A DNA stretch of 64,000 nucleotides from Anaerolineae bacterium (GTDB taxonomy: Bacteria > Chloroflexota > Anaerolineae > Promineifilales > Promineifilaceae). The notes beneath the pieces are model-generated. The model was not told where the DNA came from. It did not search any database and saw only the letters and a list, made by a program, of their open reading frames with translations. The position numbers and the translations under genes were made by a program. Shown here piece after piece: positions 33,119-42,100 of this stretch. How positions within the stretch are numbered: position 1 is the stretch's first letter; each line of letters starts with the position of its first letter. The stretch covers positions 62,001-126,000 of the forward strand of contig JADLAX010000054.1 in the NCBI GenBank assembly GCA_020848035.1, given 5' to 3'.

Positions 33119-33237
33119 AGACCGAACTGCCCACCAGACGTGCAGACGTCAAAAGAGAACCGAAACAGCCGGTTTCTGTAAATTCAGATTGTGAAGCTTT
33201 GATTGGGCAGTGACTACAATGTAAGGTTCGGTCTTGT
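33119..33237 (-). promoter_or_regulatory. Foldable leader upstream of glpF
   Basis: The segments AGACCGAAC and CTGCCCA near 33119-33133 are complementary to TGGGCAG (33204-33210) and GTTCGGTC (33226-33233). They can close a large stem around inner hairpins such as CGAAACAGCCGGTTTCTG. It lies between the predicted promoter and glpF, as expected of a regulatory leader. Confidence 0.45.
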
Positions 33238-33262
33238 TGTGTAGTTTGTACAGTACCCGGAT

Positions 33263-33292
33263 ACTATACGGTTAAGAGGGGAGGTTATTCAA
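33263..33292 (-). promoter_or_regulatory. Sigma-70-like promoter of the glpF-dhaKL-glpK-dhaM operon
   Basis: Read leftwards: -35 TTGAAT (33292-33287), 18 bp spacer, -10 TATAGT (33268-33263). The two palindromes lie upstream at about -60 and -92 from the predicted start site. No sigma-54 -24/-12 element was found, which fits the activator lacking GAFTGA. Confidence 0.5.
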
Positions 33293-33307
33293 CGAAGTGG
33301 TGGAATT

Positions 33308-33356
33308 TGTTTCACAGTGAAACACAAAAACGGCGATTTTGTTTCATAATGAAACA
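33308..33356. promoter_or_regulatory. Twin 17 bp palindromes, probable DhaR operators
   Basis: TGTTTCACAGTGAAACA (33308-33324) and TGTTTCATAATGAAACA (33340-33356) are both perfect palindromes around a central A. They differ at only two symmetric positions. Their centres are 32 bp apart, three helical turns, so they face the same side of the DNA. They lie between dhaR and the operon promoter. Confidence 0.75.
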
Positions 33357-33378
33357 CAGCATCTTAAGGCATCGTTTT

Positions 33379-35373
33379 TTAACGGCCGTTTCTAAAATAA
33401 TCTGGGTTAATTTGGTGCACTTTCATTTTGCGCCACAGGGTGGTACGGCCGATTTTTAGCTCGCGGGCCATCTCGGAAACGTGCCCCTTGCAGGCCCACC
33501 CGGCCAGAATTATCGCCTCGCGCTCCGCTTCGGCTGCCGAGAGCACCGGCTGCGCTTCTGGCCCCCGCCCCATCACCACACGGCCGTTGCGCACACCTTC
33601 CGGCAAATCCATCACCCGAATCACGTGATCGCTGCTCTGGTACGCCGCCCGCTCCAGCACCATCTCCAGCTCCCGCACGTTGCCCGGCCAGGGGTAGCGG
33701 CACAAAATCGCCCCCACTTCGTCATCCAGGGTCATGTTTTGGCCATGCCGCCGCGCCGAGCGCACCAGGAAACGTTTCGCCAACAGCATAATGTCCTCCG
33801 TGCGCTGCCGCAGCGGTGGAATGGTGATGTTAAACACCGAAAAGCGGTAGTACAAATGTGACAAAAAGTTACCGTCGGCTACGGCCGTTTCTAAATTGGC
33901 CGTGGTAGCCGCCACCACCCGCACATCCACCGGGATGGGGCGCGCGCTGCCCAGGCGCATCACGTGCCCTGTTTCAATCACTTGCAGCAAAGCTGACTGC
34001 ATTTCCAGCGAGAGGCTCTCGACCTGGTCAAGCAGCAGCGTGCCTTCATGGGCCAACTCAAACTTACTGGGACGGCCGTCGCGCCCCGACTCCTTCTCGT
34101 ACCCCAAAAATTCACTGACCACCAGTTCACGCGGGATGGCCCGGCAGTTGATGGAAATAAACGGCTTGTCGGCCCGACTGCTGTCGTTGTGGATCGCCCG
34201 CGCCAGGTGATTTTTGCCCACGCCGCCTTCGCCGCGCAGCAAAACGGGGGCGGTGCCCCGCGCCGCAATGCGCGCCTGCCGGGTGATGGGTCGCATGGCG
34301 GCCGATTCGGCAAAGATGTCTTCCAGCTTCAGCAGCGCCTGGTTGCCCAACTGCTGATGCACCAGACGGCGCACCTGCTCCAACGGCCGCAGCATGATCA
34401 TGTAACCCACGGGACGGCCGTATTCCCACACCACGCGCAGCGTCACAATCGTCTGCAAATGCTCGCCGGTGAGCTTGATCTCCAGCGTCACCTCAGCATC
34501 TTCCAGGTCCTGGTGGTTAGAGAGGGCCGTTTGCAGCACTTCCGGCATGCCCAGCACCTCCGTCAGCGGCAGCCCCATAATCGACGTGGGCGACAAATTC
34601 AGCAGCTGCCCCGCCTGCGAGTTGGCATGGTTGATCTTACCGCTGCTGTTCCAGGTCAGCACCCCTTCGGTGATTGATTCCATGATGGTGTTCAGCTCGG
34701 TGAGGCGGCGGTTGGCTTCGTCCAAATACAGCTCGGCCTGGAGCTGGTTGCCAATGGCCCGGGCCACGGCCATCACCAGCGAGAGGGTGTGCGAGGTGGC
34801 GTCTTCCGCGCTGCTCAGCACACCAATGACGCCAATGATACGGCCGTTCACGTCATGGATCGGGGCGGCCGTACTGGTAAATTTGTGAAACGATTGGAAG
34901 TAATGTTCTGGCCCCACCACCTGCACCGGCATGGCGGCCAACAGGGTCACCCCCAGCGCATTTGTCCCCAGGTACGCTTCCGACCAATACGTGCCCACAC
35001 CCCAGCCCTTAACCTCAACCAGCTCCTGCGCCGACCGGTCGCCGCACATGTAGAGTAAGCAGCCCGTACCGTCGGTGAGCAAAATGGCCGCACCAGAACC
35101 TTCGATAAACTGGTGCATATCTTCCATAAACGGAATGGCTACGGTGATGGTATCTTGCTGGGATTTAAGCAGCGATTGCAGCGCCGGACTGCGCAGCACG
35201 GGGGGATGCGGCTCGTTGGTGGGGTCGGCCAGGGGCGCACAGCGCTGCCACGACTGAATGATGGTGACATCCGGCTGCGCACCGGGAACGGCCGTTACCT
35301 GGCCCGTAGCCATGAAGCTCTGCCAATACTGCCGCAACAGCGGATAGTTTACCGGATATCCAATGGGCTGCAT
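33379..35373 (-). CDS. dhaR: DhaR-type transcriptional activator (GAF-PAS-AAA+-Fis), sigma-54-independent form
   Basis: A 664-residue regulator. The N-terminal GAF-like region runs from about 60 to 190 (IPFMEDMHQFIEGSGAAILLTD, ..YWSEAYLGTNALG). A PAS domain follows (LNTIMESITEGVLTWNSSGKI). The AAA+ domain (about 345-580) has Walker A GEGGVGKNHLA. A Fis-type helix-turn-helix ends the protein (EMARELKIGRTTLWRKMK). The GAFTGA loop needed to contact sigma-54 is replaced (EFLGYEKESGRDGRPSKFELA), and Walker B ends LLLDQVE instead of LDEI. E. coli DhaR also lacks GAFTGA and works at a sigma-70 promoter. The ATG at 35373 is divergent from the flavoprotein gene. Confidence 0.9.
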   Translation of the reverse strand: MQPIGYPVNYPLLRQYWQSFMATGQVTAVPGAQPDVTIIQSWQRCAPLADPTNEPHPPVLRSPALQSLLKSQQDTITVAIPFMEDMHQFIEGSGAAILLTDGTGCLLYMCGDRSAQELVEVKGWGVGTYWSEAYLGTNALGVTLLAAMPVQVVGPEHYFQSFHKFTSTAAPIHDVNGRIIGVIGVLSSAEDATSHTLSLVMAVARAIGNQLQAELYLDEANRRLTELNTIMESITEGVLTWNSSGKINHANSQAGQLLNLSPTSIMGLPLTEVLGMPEVLQTALSNHQDLEDAEVTLEIKLTGEHLQTIVTLRVVWEYGRPVGYMIMLRPLEQVRRLVHQQLGNQALLKLEDIFAESAAMRPITRQARIAARGTAPVLLRGEGGVGKNHLARAIHNDSSRADKPFISINCRAIPRELVVSEFLGYEKESGRDGRPSKFELAHEGTLLLDQVESLSLEMQSALLQVIETGHVMRLGSARPIPVDVRVVAATTANLETAVADGNFLSHLYYRFSVFNITIPPLRQRTEDIMLLAKRFLVRSARRHGQNMTLDDEVGAILCRYPWPGNVRELEMVLERAAYQSSDHVIRVMDLPEGVRNGRVVMGRGPEAQPVLSAAEAEREAIILAGWACKGHVSEMARELKIGRTTLWRKMKVHQINPDYFRNGR

Positions 35374-35410
35374 GATGCATTGTCACAAAAATCGGGCCAG
35401 GGCGCAAACT

Positions 35411-35483
35411 TTTCCGGGGCGTTTTGATTTCCCCGGAAATTTTCAGCCAGGGTTGCTTGTGAGCGGACAATTTCCGGGGAAAT
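35411..35483. promoter_or_regulatory. Operator-like ATTTCC-CC/GG-GGAAAT repeats between divergent genes
   Basis: ATTTCCCCGGAAAT (35427-35440) and ATTTCCGGGGAAAT (35470-35483) are inverted copies of each other and each is nearly palindromic. Their centres are 43 bp apart, about four turns. A third partial copy TTTTCCGGGG begins near 35410. They lie between dhaR and the flavoprotein gene. Confidence 0.6.
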
Positions 35484-35570
35484 GGCCGAATGGTTGTGGC
35501 TTTCTGGACAACCGCCCATCATCTGCCCTATCATTCAGACACGAACGTAAACACACAAAGGATGGCAGCT

Positions 35571-37166
35571 ATGAAACGATGGAATGGTTGGGGCGATACG
35601 GCCGTTACATACCCTCTCCCCGAAAAAGCAGGTGACTTTCTGGTGAATCTGGTGGGCGAACCCACCCCGCCGCAAGATGCCACCCTGGCCGATACCATCG
35701 CCACGGTGCCTCCCAGCCGCCTGCCTGAGCATCCGCTCATCCAGACAGACGCGGAAACACGGCTCAAACACGCCCGTGGCCAGAGCTTCCCCGATTGGAT
35801 CGCCCTGCGCCGTGGCCGTATTGCCAGCTTTCCCGATGGCGTCGCCTTCCCCCAAACCGAAGCGGACGTGTTGACCCTGCTGCAACTGGCCCGCAGCCAC
35901 GACCTGAAGCTGATTCCCTACGGCGGCGGCACCTCCGTGGTGGGCCATATCAACCCGGAACCGGGCGACCGGCCCGTGCTCACCGTCAATATGCAGCGGC
36001 TCAGCCGCCTGACGGCGCTGGACAGCACCAGCCAGCTGGCCACCTTTGGCGCAGGCGTGGCCGGGCCAGAAATGGAAGCCCAGCTGCGCGCCAAAGGGTA
36101 CACCCTGGGCCACTACCCGCAGTCGTTTGAATATTCCACGCTGGGCGGCTGGGTGGCCACCCGCTCCAGCGGACAGCAGTCACGGGGCTACGGCCGTATC
36201 GAAGACCTGTTCGCGGGCGGTAAGCTGCTGGCCCCGGCCGGCGATCTCATCCTGCCACCGCTGCCCGCCTCTGCCGCCGGGCCAGATTTGCGCCAGCTGG
36301 TGCTCGGCTCCGAAGGCCGCCTGGGCATCATCACCGAGGCCACGGTGCGCATTTCGCCCCTGCCCGAGCGTGAGTCGTTTAACGCCATTTTCTTCCCCAA
36401 TTTTGAGGCGGGCAAAACGGCCGTACGCCAGATGCTCCAGGCCAACCTGCCGCTTTCTATGCTGCGCCTCAGCACCGGCATCGAGACCGAAACCACGCTC
36501 AAGCTGGCCGGGCACGAGCTGCTCATCGGCACGCTGGAGCGCTTGCTCAGCATTCGCGGCGTCGATGCAGACAAGTCGATGCTGCTGATCGGCTTTAGCG
36601 GCAACCGGCACGTGGTGAACACGGCGCGCAGCGAGGCGGTGGACCTGGCCAAAGCGCAGGGCGGCATTCACGTGGGGCAGCAGTTTGGCAGCCAGTGGCA
36701 AAAAGGGCGCTTTCGCACGCCGTACCTGCGCAATGTGCTGTGGGAGCTGGGCTACGGGGTGGATACGCTGGAAACGGCCGTAACCTGGAACCAGGTCGAT
36801 GCCACCCTGCACGACATCGAAACCAGCCTGAAAGCGGCCATGGAAACCTGCGGTGAGCAGCTGCACGTCTTCACCCACCTGTCGCACATGTACGCCACCG
36901 GGTGCAGCATCTACACCACCTACCTCTTCCGCCTGGCCGCCGACCCGGATGAAAATTTGGCCAGGTGGACGGCGATGAAAACGGCGGCCAGCCAGGCCAT
37001 CGTGCGCCACGGCGGTACCATCAGCCACCAGCACGGCGTGGGCCGTGATCACCAACCCTACCTGGCCGCCGAAAAAGGCAATCTGGGCATCGCCACGCTG
37101 GAAGCCGTTGCCCGGCAGTTTGATCCGGCGGGAGTGATGAATCCGGGGGTGTTGGTGAGGGGGTGA
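35571..37166 (+). CDS. FAD-linked oxidase, alkyldihydroxyacetonephosphate synthase-like
   Basis: A 531-residue VAO/PCMH-type flavoprotein. The FAD-binding part reads GVAFPQTEADVLTLLQLARSH, LIPYGGGTSVVGHI, TLGHYPQSFEYSTLGGWVATRSSGQQS and LGSEGRLGIITEATVRI. The C-terminus ends ISHQHGVGRDHQPYL..EKGNLGIATLEAVARQFDPAGVMNPG. This pattern is shared by alkyl-DHAP synthases and related bacterial oxidases. Placement next to glpD and the DHA kinase operon suggests a DHAP-derived or glycerol-derived substrate, possibly ether-lipid synthesis. The ATG at 35571 follows a GGATGG Shine-Dalgarno-like run; an in-frame ATG lies 9 bases earlier. Confidence 0.85.
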   Translation: MKRWNGWGDTAVTYPLPEKAGDFLVNLVGEPTPPQDATLADTIATVPPSRLPEHPLIQTDAETRLKHARGQSFPDWIALRRGRIASFPDGVAFPQTEADVLTLLQLARSHDLKLIPYGGGTSVVGHINPEPGDRPVLTVNMQRLSRLTALDSTSQLATFGAGVAGPEMEAQLRAKGYTLGHYPQSFEYSTLGGWVATRSSGQQSRGYGRIEDLFAGGKLLAPAGDLILPPLPASAAGPDLRQLVLGSEGRLGIITEATVRISPLPERESFNAIFFPNFEAGKTAVRQMLQANLPLSMLRLSTGIETETTLKLAGHELLIGTLERLLSIRGVDADKSMLLIGFSGNRHVVNTARSEAVDLAKAQGGIHVGQQFGSQWQKGRFRTPYLRNVLWELGYGVDTLETAVTWNQVDATLHDIETSLKAAMETCGEQLHVFTHLSHMYATGCSIYTTYLFRLAADPDENLARWTAMKTAASQAIVRHGGTISHQHGVGRDHQPYLAAEKGNLGIATLEAVARQFDPAGVMNPGVLVRG

Positions 37167-37285
37167 GGGGTGACAAGGTGACAAGGTGACGGGGTGACGG
37201 GGTGAATTAGTCACTTGCACACCTGCCCACTTGCCCACTCGCCTACTTGCCCACTCGCCTACTTGCCCACTCGCCTACTTGCATA
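37167..37285. repeat. Tandem-word array between flavoprotein gene and glpD
   Basis: GGTGACAAGGTGACAAGGTG and GGGGTGAC words are followed by CACTTGCCCACTCGCCTA repeats of 14-15 bp (CCTACTTGCCCACTCG three times). The halves are partly complementary. Confidence 0.65.
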
Positions 37286-37330
37286 CTGGCACACTTTTCC
37301 GCAGTGACTGCGGCTACGGGGTTAACTTTT

Positions 37331-39064
37331 ATGTGGATTAACAATTGGCGTGAAGAGATTTGGCAAAATTTGGACCAGCCGTGGGACATCGTCGTAGTCG
37401 GCGGGGGCATTACCGGCGCGGGGATTTTGCGCGAGGCGACGCGGTTGGGGCTGAAAACCTTGCTGGTGGAGCAGCGCGACTTTGCTTTTGGCACCTCCAG
37501 CCGCAGCTCCAAGCTGGTGCACGGCGGGCTGCGCTACCTGAAGCAGGGCAAAATTGGGCTGACGCAGGCCAGCGTGCAGGAACGGCAAAAGCTGCAAGAG
37601 TCCGCCCCGGGGTTGGTGGACCCGCTGGGCTTTTTGCTGGCCAACGAGAAGGGCAGCGGCCAATGGCGCGAAAAGATGCTCGTCCGCGCCGGGCTGTCGT
37701 TTTACGATTTGGTGGCGCTGCAATGGAGCCACCGCTACTACAGCCCGCAAGAGGTGTGGATGCTGGCGCCGCGCCTGAACGTGCAGGATTTGGCCGGGGC
37801 ATTCCACTATTTTGATGCCCAGACGGACGATGCGCGGCTGGTGCTGCGCATTTTGCGCGAGGCAGTGGCGGCGGGCGGTACGGCCGTAAATTACACATCC
37901 GCCACCGATCTCATCCGCGAAGACGGGCAGGTGGTGGGGGTGCAGCTGCGCGACGAAACCACGGGGAACACAACGGCCGTACGCGCCAAAATCGTCATCA
38001 GCGCCACCGGGGCCTGGGCCGATGAGCTGCGGGTAAAAGTAGACCAGGAACCCCGGCTGCGGCCGTTGCGCGGCAGCCATCTCATTTTTCCCCAGTGGCG
38101 CTTCCCCATTGCCCAGGCCGTCTCGTTTAACCATCCGCTGGACGGCCGTTTTGTTTTCATCTTCCCCTGGGACGGCGTGACCCTGGTGGGCACCACCGAC
38201 GTGGACCACAGCGACCACCTGGACGAAGAGCCGCACATCACCCCCGGCGAAGTGGCTTACCTGATGGCCGCCGTCGAGGCACGTTACCCCTCGCTGGCCC
38301 TGACGCTAGACGACGTGCTGGCCACCTTTGCCGGGGTGCGCCCGGTCATCAACACCGGCAAGGCCGATCCCTCGGCCGAATCGCGCGATCATGTGGTGTG
38401 GCTGGAAAATGGCCTGCTCACCGTGACCGGGGGCAAGCTGACCACCTTCCGCCTCATTGCCCTGGACGCGCTGAAAGCGGCCCGGGTTGCGCTGCCCGAT
38501 ATGCCCAAAATCGACGAGGACGCCCCGGCGCTGAACGAGGTAACGGAAGATTTGCCCGGCGTCTTGCCGGAAGCGGTGCGGCGGCGGCTGATCGGCCGGT
38601 ATGGCGTGGACGCGGCGGCGCTGGTGGCTGCGGCCCAGCCGGGTGAGCTGGGCACCATTCCCAACACCAACGTGCTGTGGGCCGAGCTGCGCTGGGCAGC
38701 CCGCAGCGAAGGTGTGGTGCATCTGGACGATTTGCTGCTGCGGCGGGTGCGCCTGGGGCTGCTGGTGGCCGAGGGGGGCGCGGCACTTAAGGCGCGCATC
38801 CAGGCGATTTGCCAGGCGGAATTGGGCTGGGATGCGGAACGTTGGGCCGCAGAGTGGCAGCTTTACCAAAAACGATGGGAGGCTAATTACAGCCTCCCCC
38901 CGCGTGACGCCATCCCCGACTGGCGCCCGATGCTGCACAAACCAGAAGCAGTGACTGTGGTGGTGGAAAAAAAGGGAGGGGGACAAACGGCCGTTGCTGC
39001 CGGGCTGCTGGGAACGGCCGTTGCCCTTATTGTGCTCTACCTGAGTCTGCGCAAGCGAACCTGA
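37331..39064 (+). CDS. glpD: Aerobic-type glycerol-3-phosphate dehydrogenase with C-terminal membrane anchor
   Basis: A 577-residue FAD enzyme oxidising glycerol-3-phosphate to DHAP and feeding electrons to quinone. The FAD loop is VVVGGGITGAGILREATRLG, followed by FAFGTSSRSSKLVHGGLRYLKQG. Further family motifs are RGSHLIFPQW, FIFPWDGVTLVGTTD and LLTVTGGKLTTFRLIA. The last 27 residues form a hydrophobic helix and basic tail (GLLGTAVALIVLYLSLRKR), which is not usual for GlpD and looks like a tail anchor. The ATG at 37331 begins the conserved MWINNWREE segment; longer in-frame starts lie in repeat DNA. Works with GlpK and GlpF. Confidence 0.93.
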   Translation: MWINNWREEIWQNLDQPWDIVVVGGGITGAGILREATRLGLKTLLVEQRDFAFGTSSRSSKLVHGGLRYLKQGKIGLTQASVQERQKLQESAPGLVDPLGFLLANEKGSGQWREKMLVRAGLSFYDLVALQWSHRYYSPQEVWMLAPRLNVQDLAGAFHYFDAQTDDARLVLRILREAVAAGGTAVNYTSATDLIREDGQVVGVQLRDETTGNTTAVRAKIVISATGAWADELRVKVDQEPRLRPLRGSHLIFPQWRFPIAQAVSFNHPLDGRFVFIFPWDGVTLVGTTDVDHSDHLDEEPHITPGEVAYLMAAVEARYPSLALTLDDVLATFAGVRPVINTGKADPSAESRDHVVWLENGLLTVTGGKLTTFRLIALDALKAARVALPDMPKIDEDAPALNEVTEDLPGVLPEAVRRRLIGRYGVDAAALVAAAQPGELGTIPNTNVLWAELRWAARSEGVVHLDDLLLRRVRLGLLVAEGGAALKARIQAICQAELGWDAERWAAEWQLYQKRWEANYSLPPRDAIPDWRPMLHKPEAVTVVVEKKGGGQTAVAAGLLGTAVALIVLYLSLRKRT

Positions 39065-39104
39065 GGGAACTGCGGTCGTTTTTTCTCTAGCTTACCCGGC
39101 AGCA

Positions 39105-42100
39105 TCACGCCGGGGGCGATGCCAATACAGCGGCCAGCAGGTGGCTTAAGACGGCCAGATCCGGCGGTTTAGGCATCCAGCCCGACAGCCCCAGCAGCAG
39201 CAAATTCTCCATCTCACTGCTCAGCGAGTGCCCGGTGAGGAGCACCACCGGAATGTTAAGCCCCTGCTCGCGGATGGTATGGAAGAGAGCCACACCGCCC
39301 ATCTCTGGCATCACCACGTCGCTCAGCACCAGGTCGATGGAGAGTTGTTGGGTGGTCAGGAACGTGAGGGCTTCACGGCCGTTGGTGGCGACCACCACCT
39401 GATAATTTAACAAGGCCAGGCTGCCCATCAGCGCCTGGCGGGTGGATTGGTTATCCTCCACAAGCAAAATCGTCTGCCCCTGGCCCAGCTTAAGCTGCGA
39501 CTTGTCTGGCGCGTCTACCGGACTTTCTCCCGTGTTTAGGGCCGGGAAATAAAGCAAGAAAGTGGTGCCCTGGCCAACGGCCGTTACCACGTCAATATAC
39601 CCCTCGTGCTGCTCAACGATGCCATACACCTGGGCCAGGCCCAACCCGGTACCGACACCAACCTGCTTGGTGGTAAAAAACGGCTCAAACATGTGCGCCA
39701 CCACCTCCGGCGGAATTCCGGTGCCACTATCGGTTACGGCCAGCACCACCCAACTGCCGGGCGGCAGGTCATTCATCGGGAGGGCTTTGGATTCGGCCGT
39801 TTGGACGTGTGTCAGCGATACTTGCAGCTGACCCCCGTCTGGCATCGCGTCGCGGGCGTTGACGGCCAGGTTCATCAACATCTGCTGGATACGCGAAGGG
39901 TCGGCGCGGATGAGATAAGCATCGTCCAGGTGATTGAGCACCACCGAAATGTGCTCCGGCAGGGTGCGGTCGAGCAGTTTGACCAATCTTCGCATAAAGG
40001 GCAGCAGGTCTAGCGGCTGCCGTTCCAACACCGATTGGCGGCTAAAGTCGAGAATTTGCTGGATGAGGTCGGTTGCGCGATCCGTTTGCTGCTCGATAGT
40101 GTGCAGGCGCTCGGCGGCATGCCCCGGAACGTCTACCGTGCGGGCGATCAGCTGGGTATACAGGCGGATCACCGTCAGGATGTTGTTAAAATCGTGGGCA
40201 ATACCGGCAGCCAACTGCCCGACGGCCGCTAACCGATCTTGCCGTTGTATGCGATTTTGGATATCTCGCTCTTGGGTGACATCCCGCAAAACCAGCACCC
40301 AGCCGCCATTGTTTGGGCTGTTTTCTACCGGTCGAGCGATCGCTTCAAAGACCATATGGTGTATGGCAATTTCATGCCACAACCCTTTTGGTGGGGAAGT
40401 TAAAATATCGCTCAGGGGGAAGGGGCCAAGCGAATCCAGGTAGTCGTTTGCCATATCTGGGGCCAGCAGCGCCAGGTAATGCCGGGCCACCCGGTTGGTC
40501 AGGGTGACAAACTGGTCCTTGCTTAGCAAGACCACCCCTTCAGGCACCGTGTCCATGATGTTTTGCACTCGTTGGGCCTGCTCGCGGATTTGCACCAAGA
40601 GCCGCTCTTGGGCCTCTTGGGCTCGCTTGCGTTCAGTGATGTCGCGGGCCAGGGAGACACCCAAACGACGGCCGCCTTGCCAGTACGGCCGTATCCGCAC
40701 CTCTACCGGAAACACCGTGCCATCTTTACGGCGATGTAACGTGTCCAGGGCAATCACCTGGCCCGCATTGAGCTGCTGCGTGACCTGCGCCATCTCTGCC
40801 TGCCCTTGGGCCGCATCAAATTGGTAAGGCGATAACCCAATCAGCTCTTCCCGACTGTACCCCAGGCTAAGACACGCCTGGTTGTTGACATCCAAAATGG
40901 TACCTTCCTCATCGTGCAGGTAGAAGGCATCGGTAGCGTGATCGATGAGCATACGGAAGCGAACATCGCTGGCACGCCGCTCGTCTTCAGCCCGCTTGCG
41001 CGTAAACAGATACCCTAACGTCGTGGCAAACAGCCGCAAAATCTCCAGCTGCGAGTTGGTAATGGGCTGCTGCGTAAAAAGGTTATCCACGCTAATGAGG
41101 CCAATGACGGTATCGCCATCCCACAGGGCCGCAGCGGCATTGTCACCTTCGCCCACCTGCTGGCCCTGGTGGTTAAACAACGGGCGGTATTCCACAAACG
41201 CAGTGGACTCATTTTGCGCCAAAAGAAAGGCCGACAGCCGACTCCCCGAAAAACCAAACGAGGCGTTTCGTTCATCCCGCAGCGCACCGTTTTCATCAAT
41301 GCCGTATGAGCCATTTAAGACGTTCTGCTCCGGGTTGACAAACCAGATGCTGGCCCGGTCAAAGCCCAGCCGGGCCCGCGCCAGCTGTACCGCCTGTCGG
41401 CATAAATCATCGGTTGACTCGGCCAGGGAGAGCTGGTTAGAGACTTCATGCAGCACACCCAACTGGTGGGAGAATTGGAGAGCAGTCTCACGACTGCGCC
41501 GCAGTTCTGCCTCTACCTGCCTGAGTTCGGTAATGTCTTGCATGGTGCCAAACATGCGCAACGGCCGTCCCGCATCATCCCATGTCACATCCCCTTGGCT
41601 CTGAATCACGCGCACCGCACCACCGGGTTGAATGACCCGGTATTCGAGGTCGTAACGCGGGCCGCCCCTCAACGCCACCTCCGCCGCCTCAGCCGCATTT
41701 TCCCGATCTTCAGGGTGAATGAGCTGCTGCCACCGCTCGTGCCACTCGGTCAGAGAAAAGTCGCGCTCGGCCAGGGAAATCCCAAAAATACGGCAGGCCT
41801 CATCGGACAGGACAACGTAATTTTCCTCGTAATCGCGATCCCACCAACCCACATGGGCGATACGCTCCGCTTTCTCCAACCGATGTTCGCTCAGGCGCAA
41901 ATTGCGGTAAGTGAGCAGGCTGGTTAAGCCGTCGGCCAACCGCCGCCCAATTTCCTGAAGGAGGCGTTCTTCCTCCGGCGTCCAGACACGAGCATAAGCG
42001 CATTGGTGCAGCCCAAAGTTCCACGGCTTGCCCACTTTGGGGTAGAGGACGTTGGCCATAAACGATTGGACCTGGAATGCGTCACGTATCACTTGTGGCA

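Noticed and set aside
32937..33378. Sigma-54 promoter expected upstream of glpF for an enhancer-binding protein
   Set aside because: No -24/-12 GG...GC element was found by eye and the activator lacks GAFTGA.
37167..37285. Possible CRISPR array after the flavoprotein gene
   Set aside because: The repeated units are 14-15 bp words without unique spacers and no cas genes are present; a word array is the better reading.
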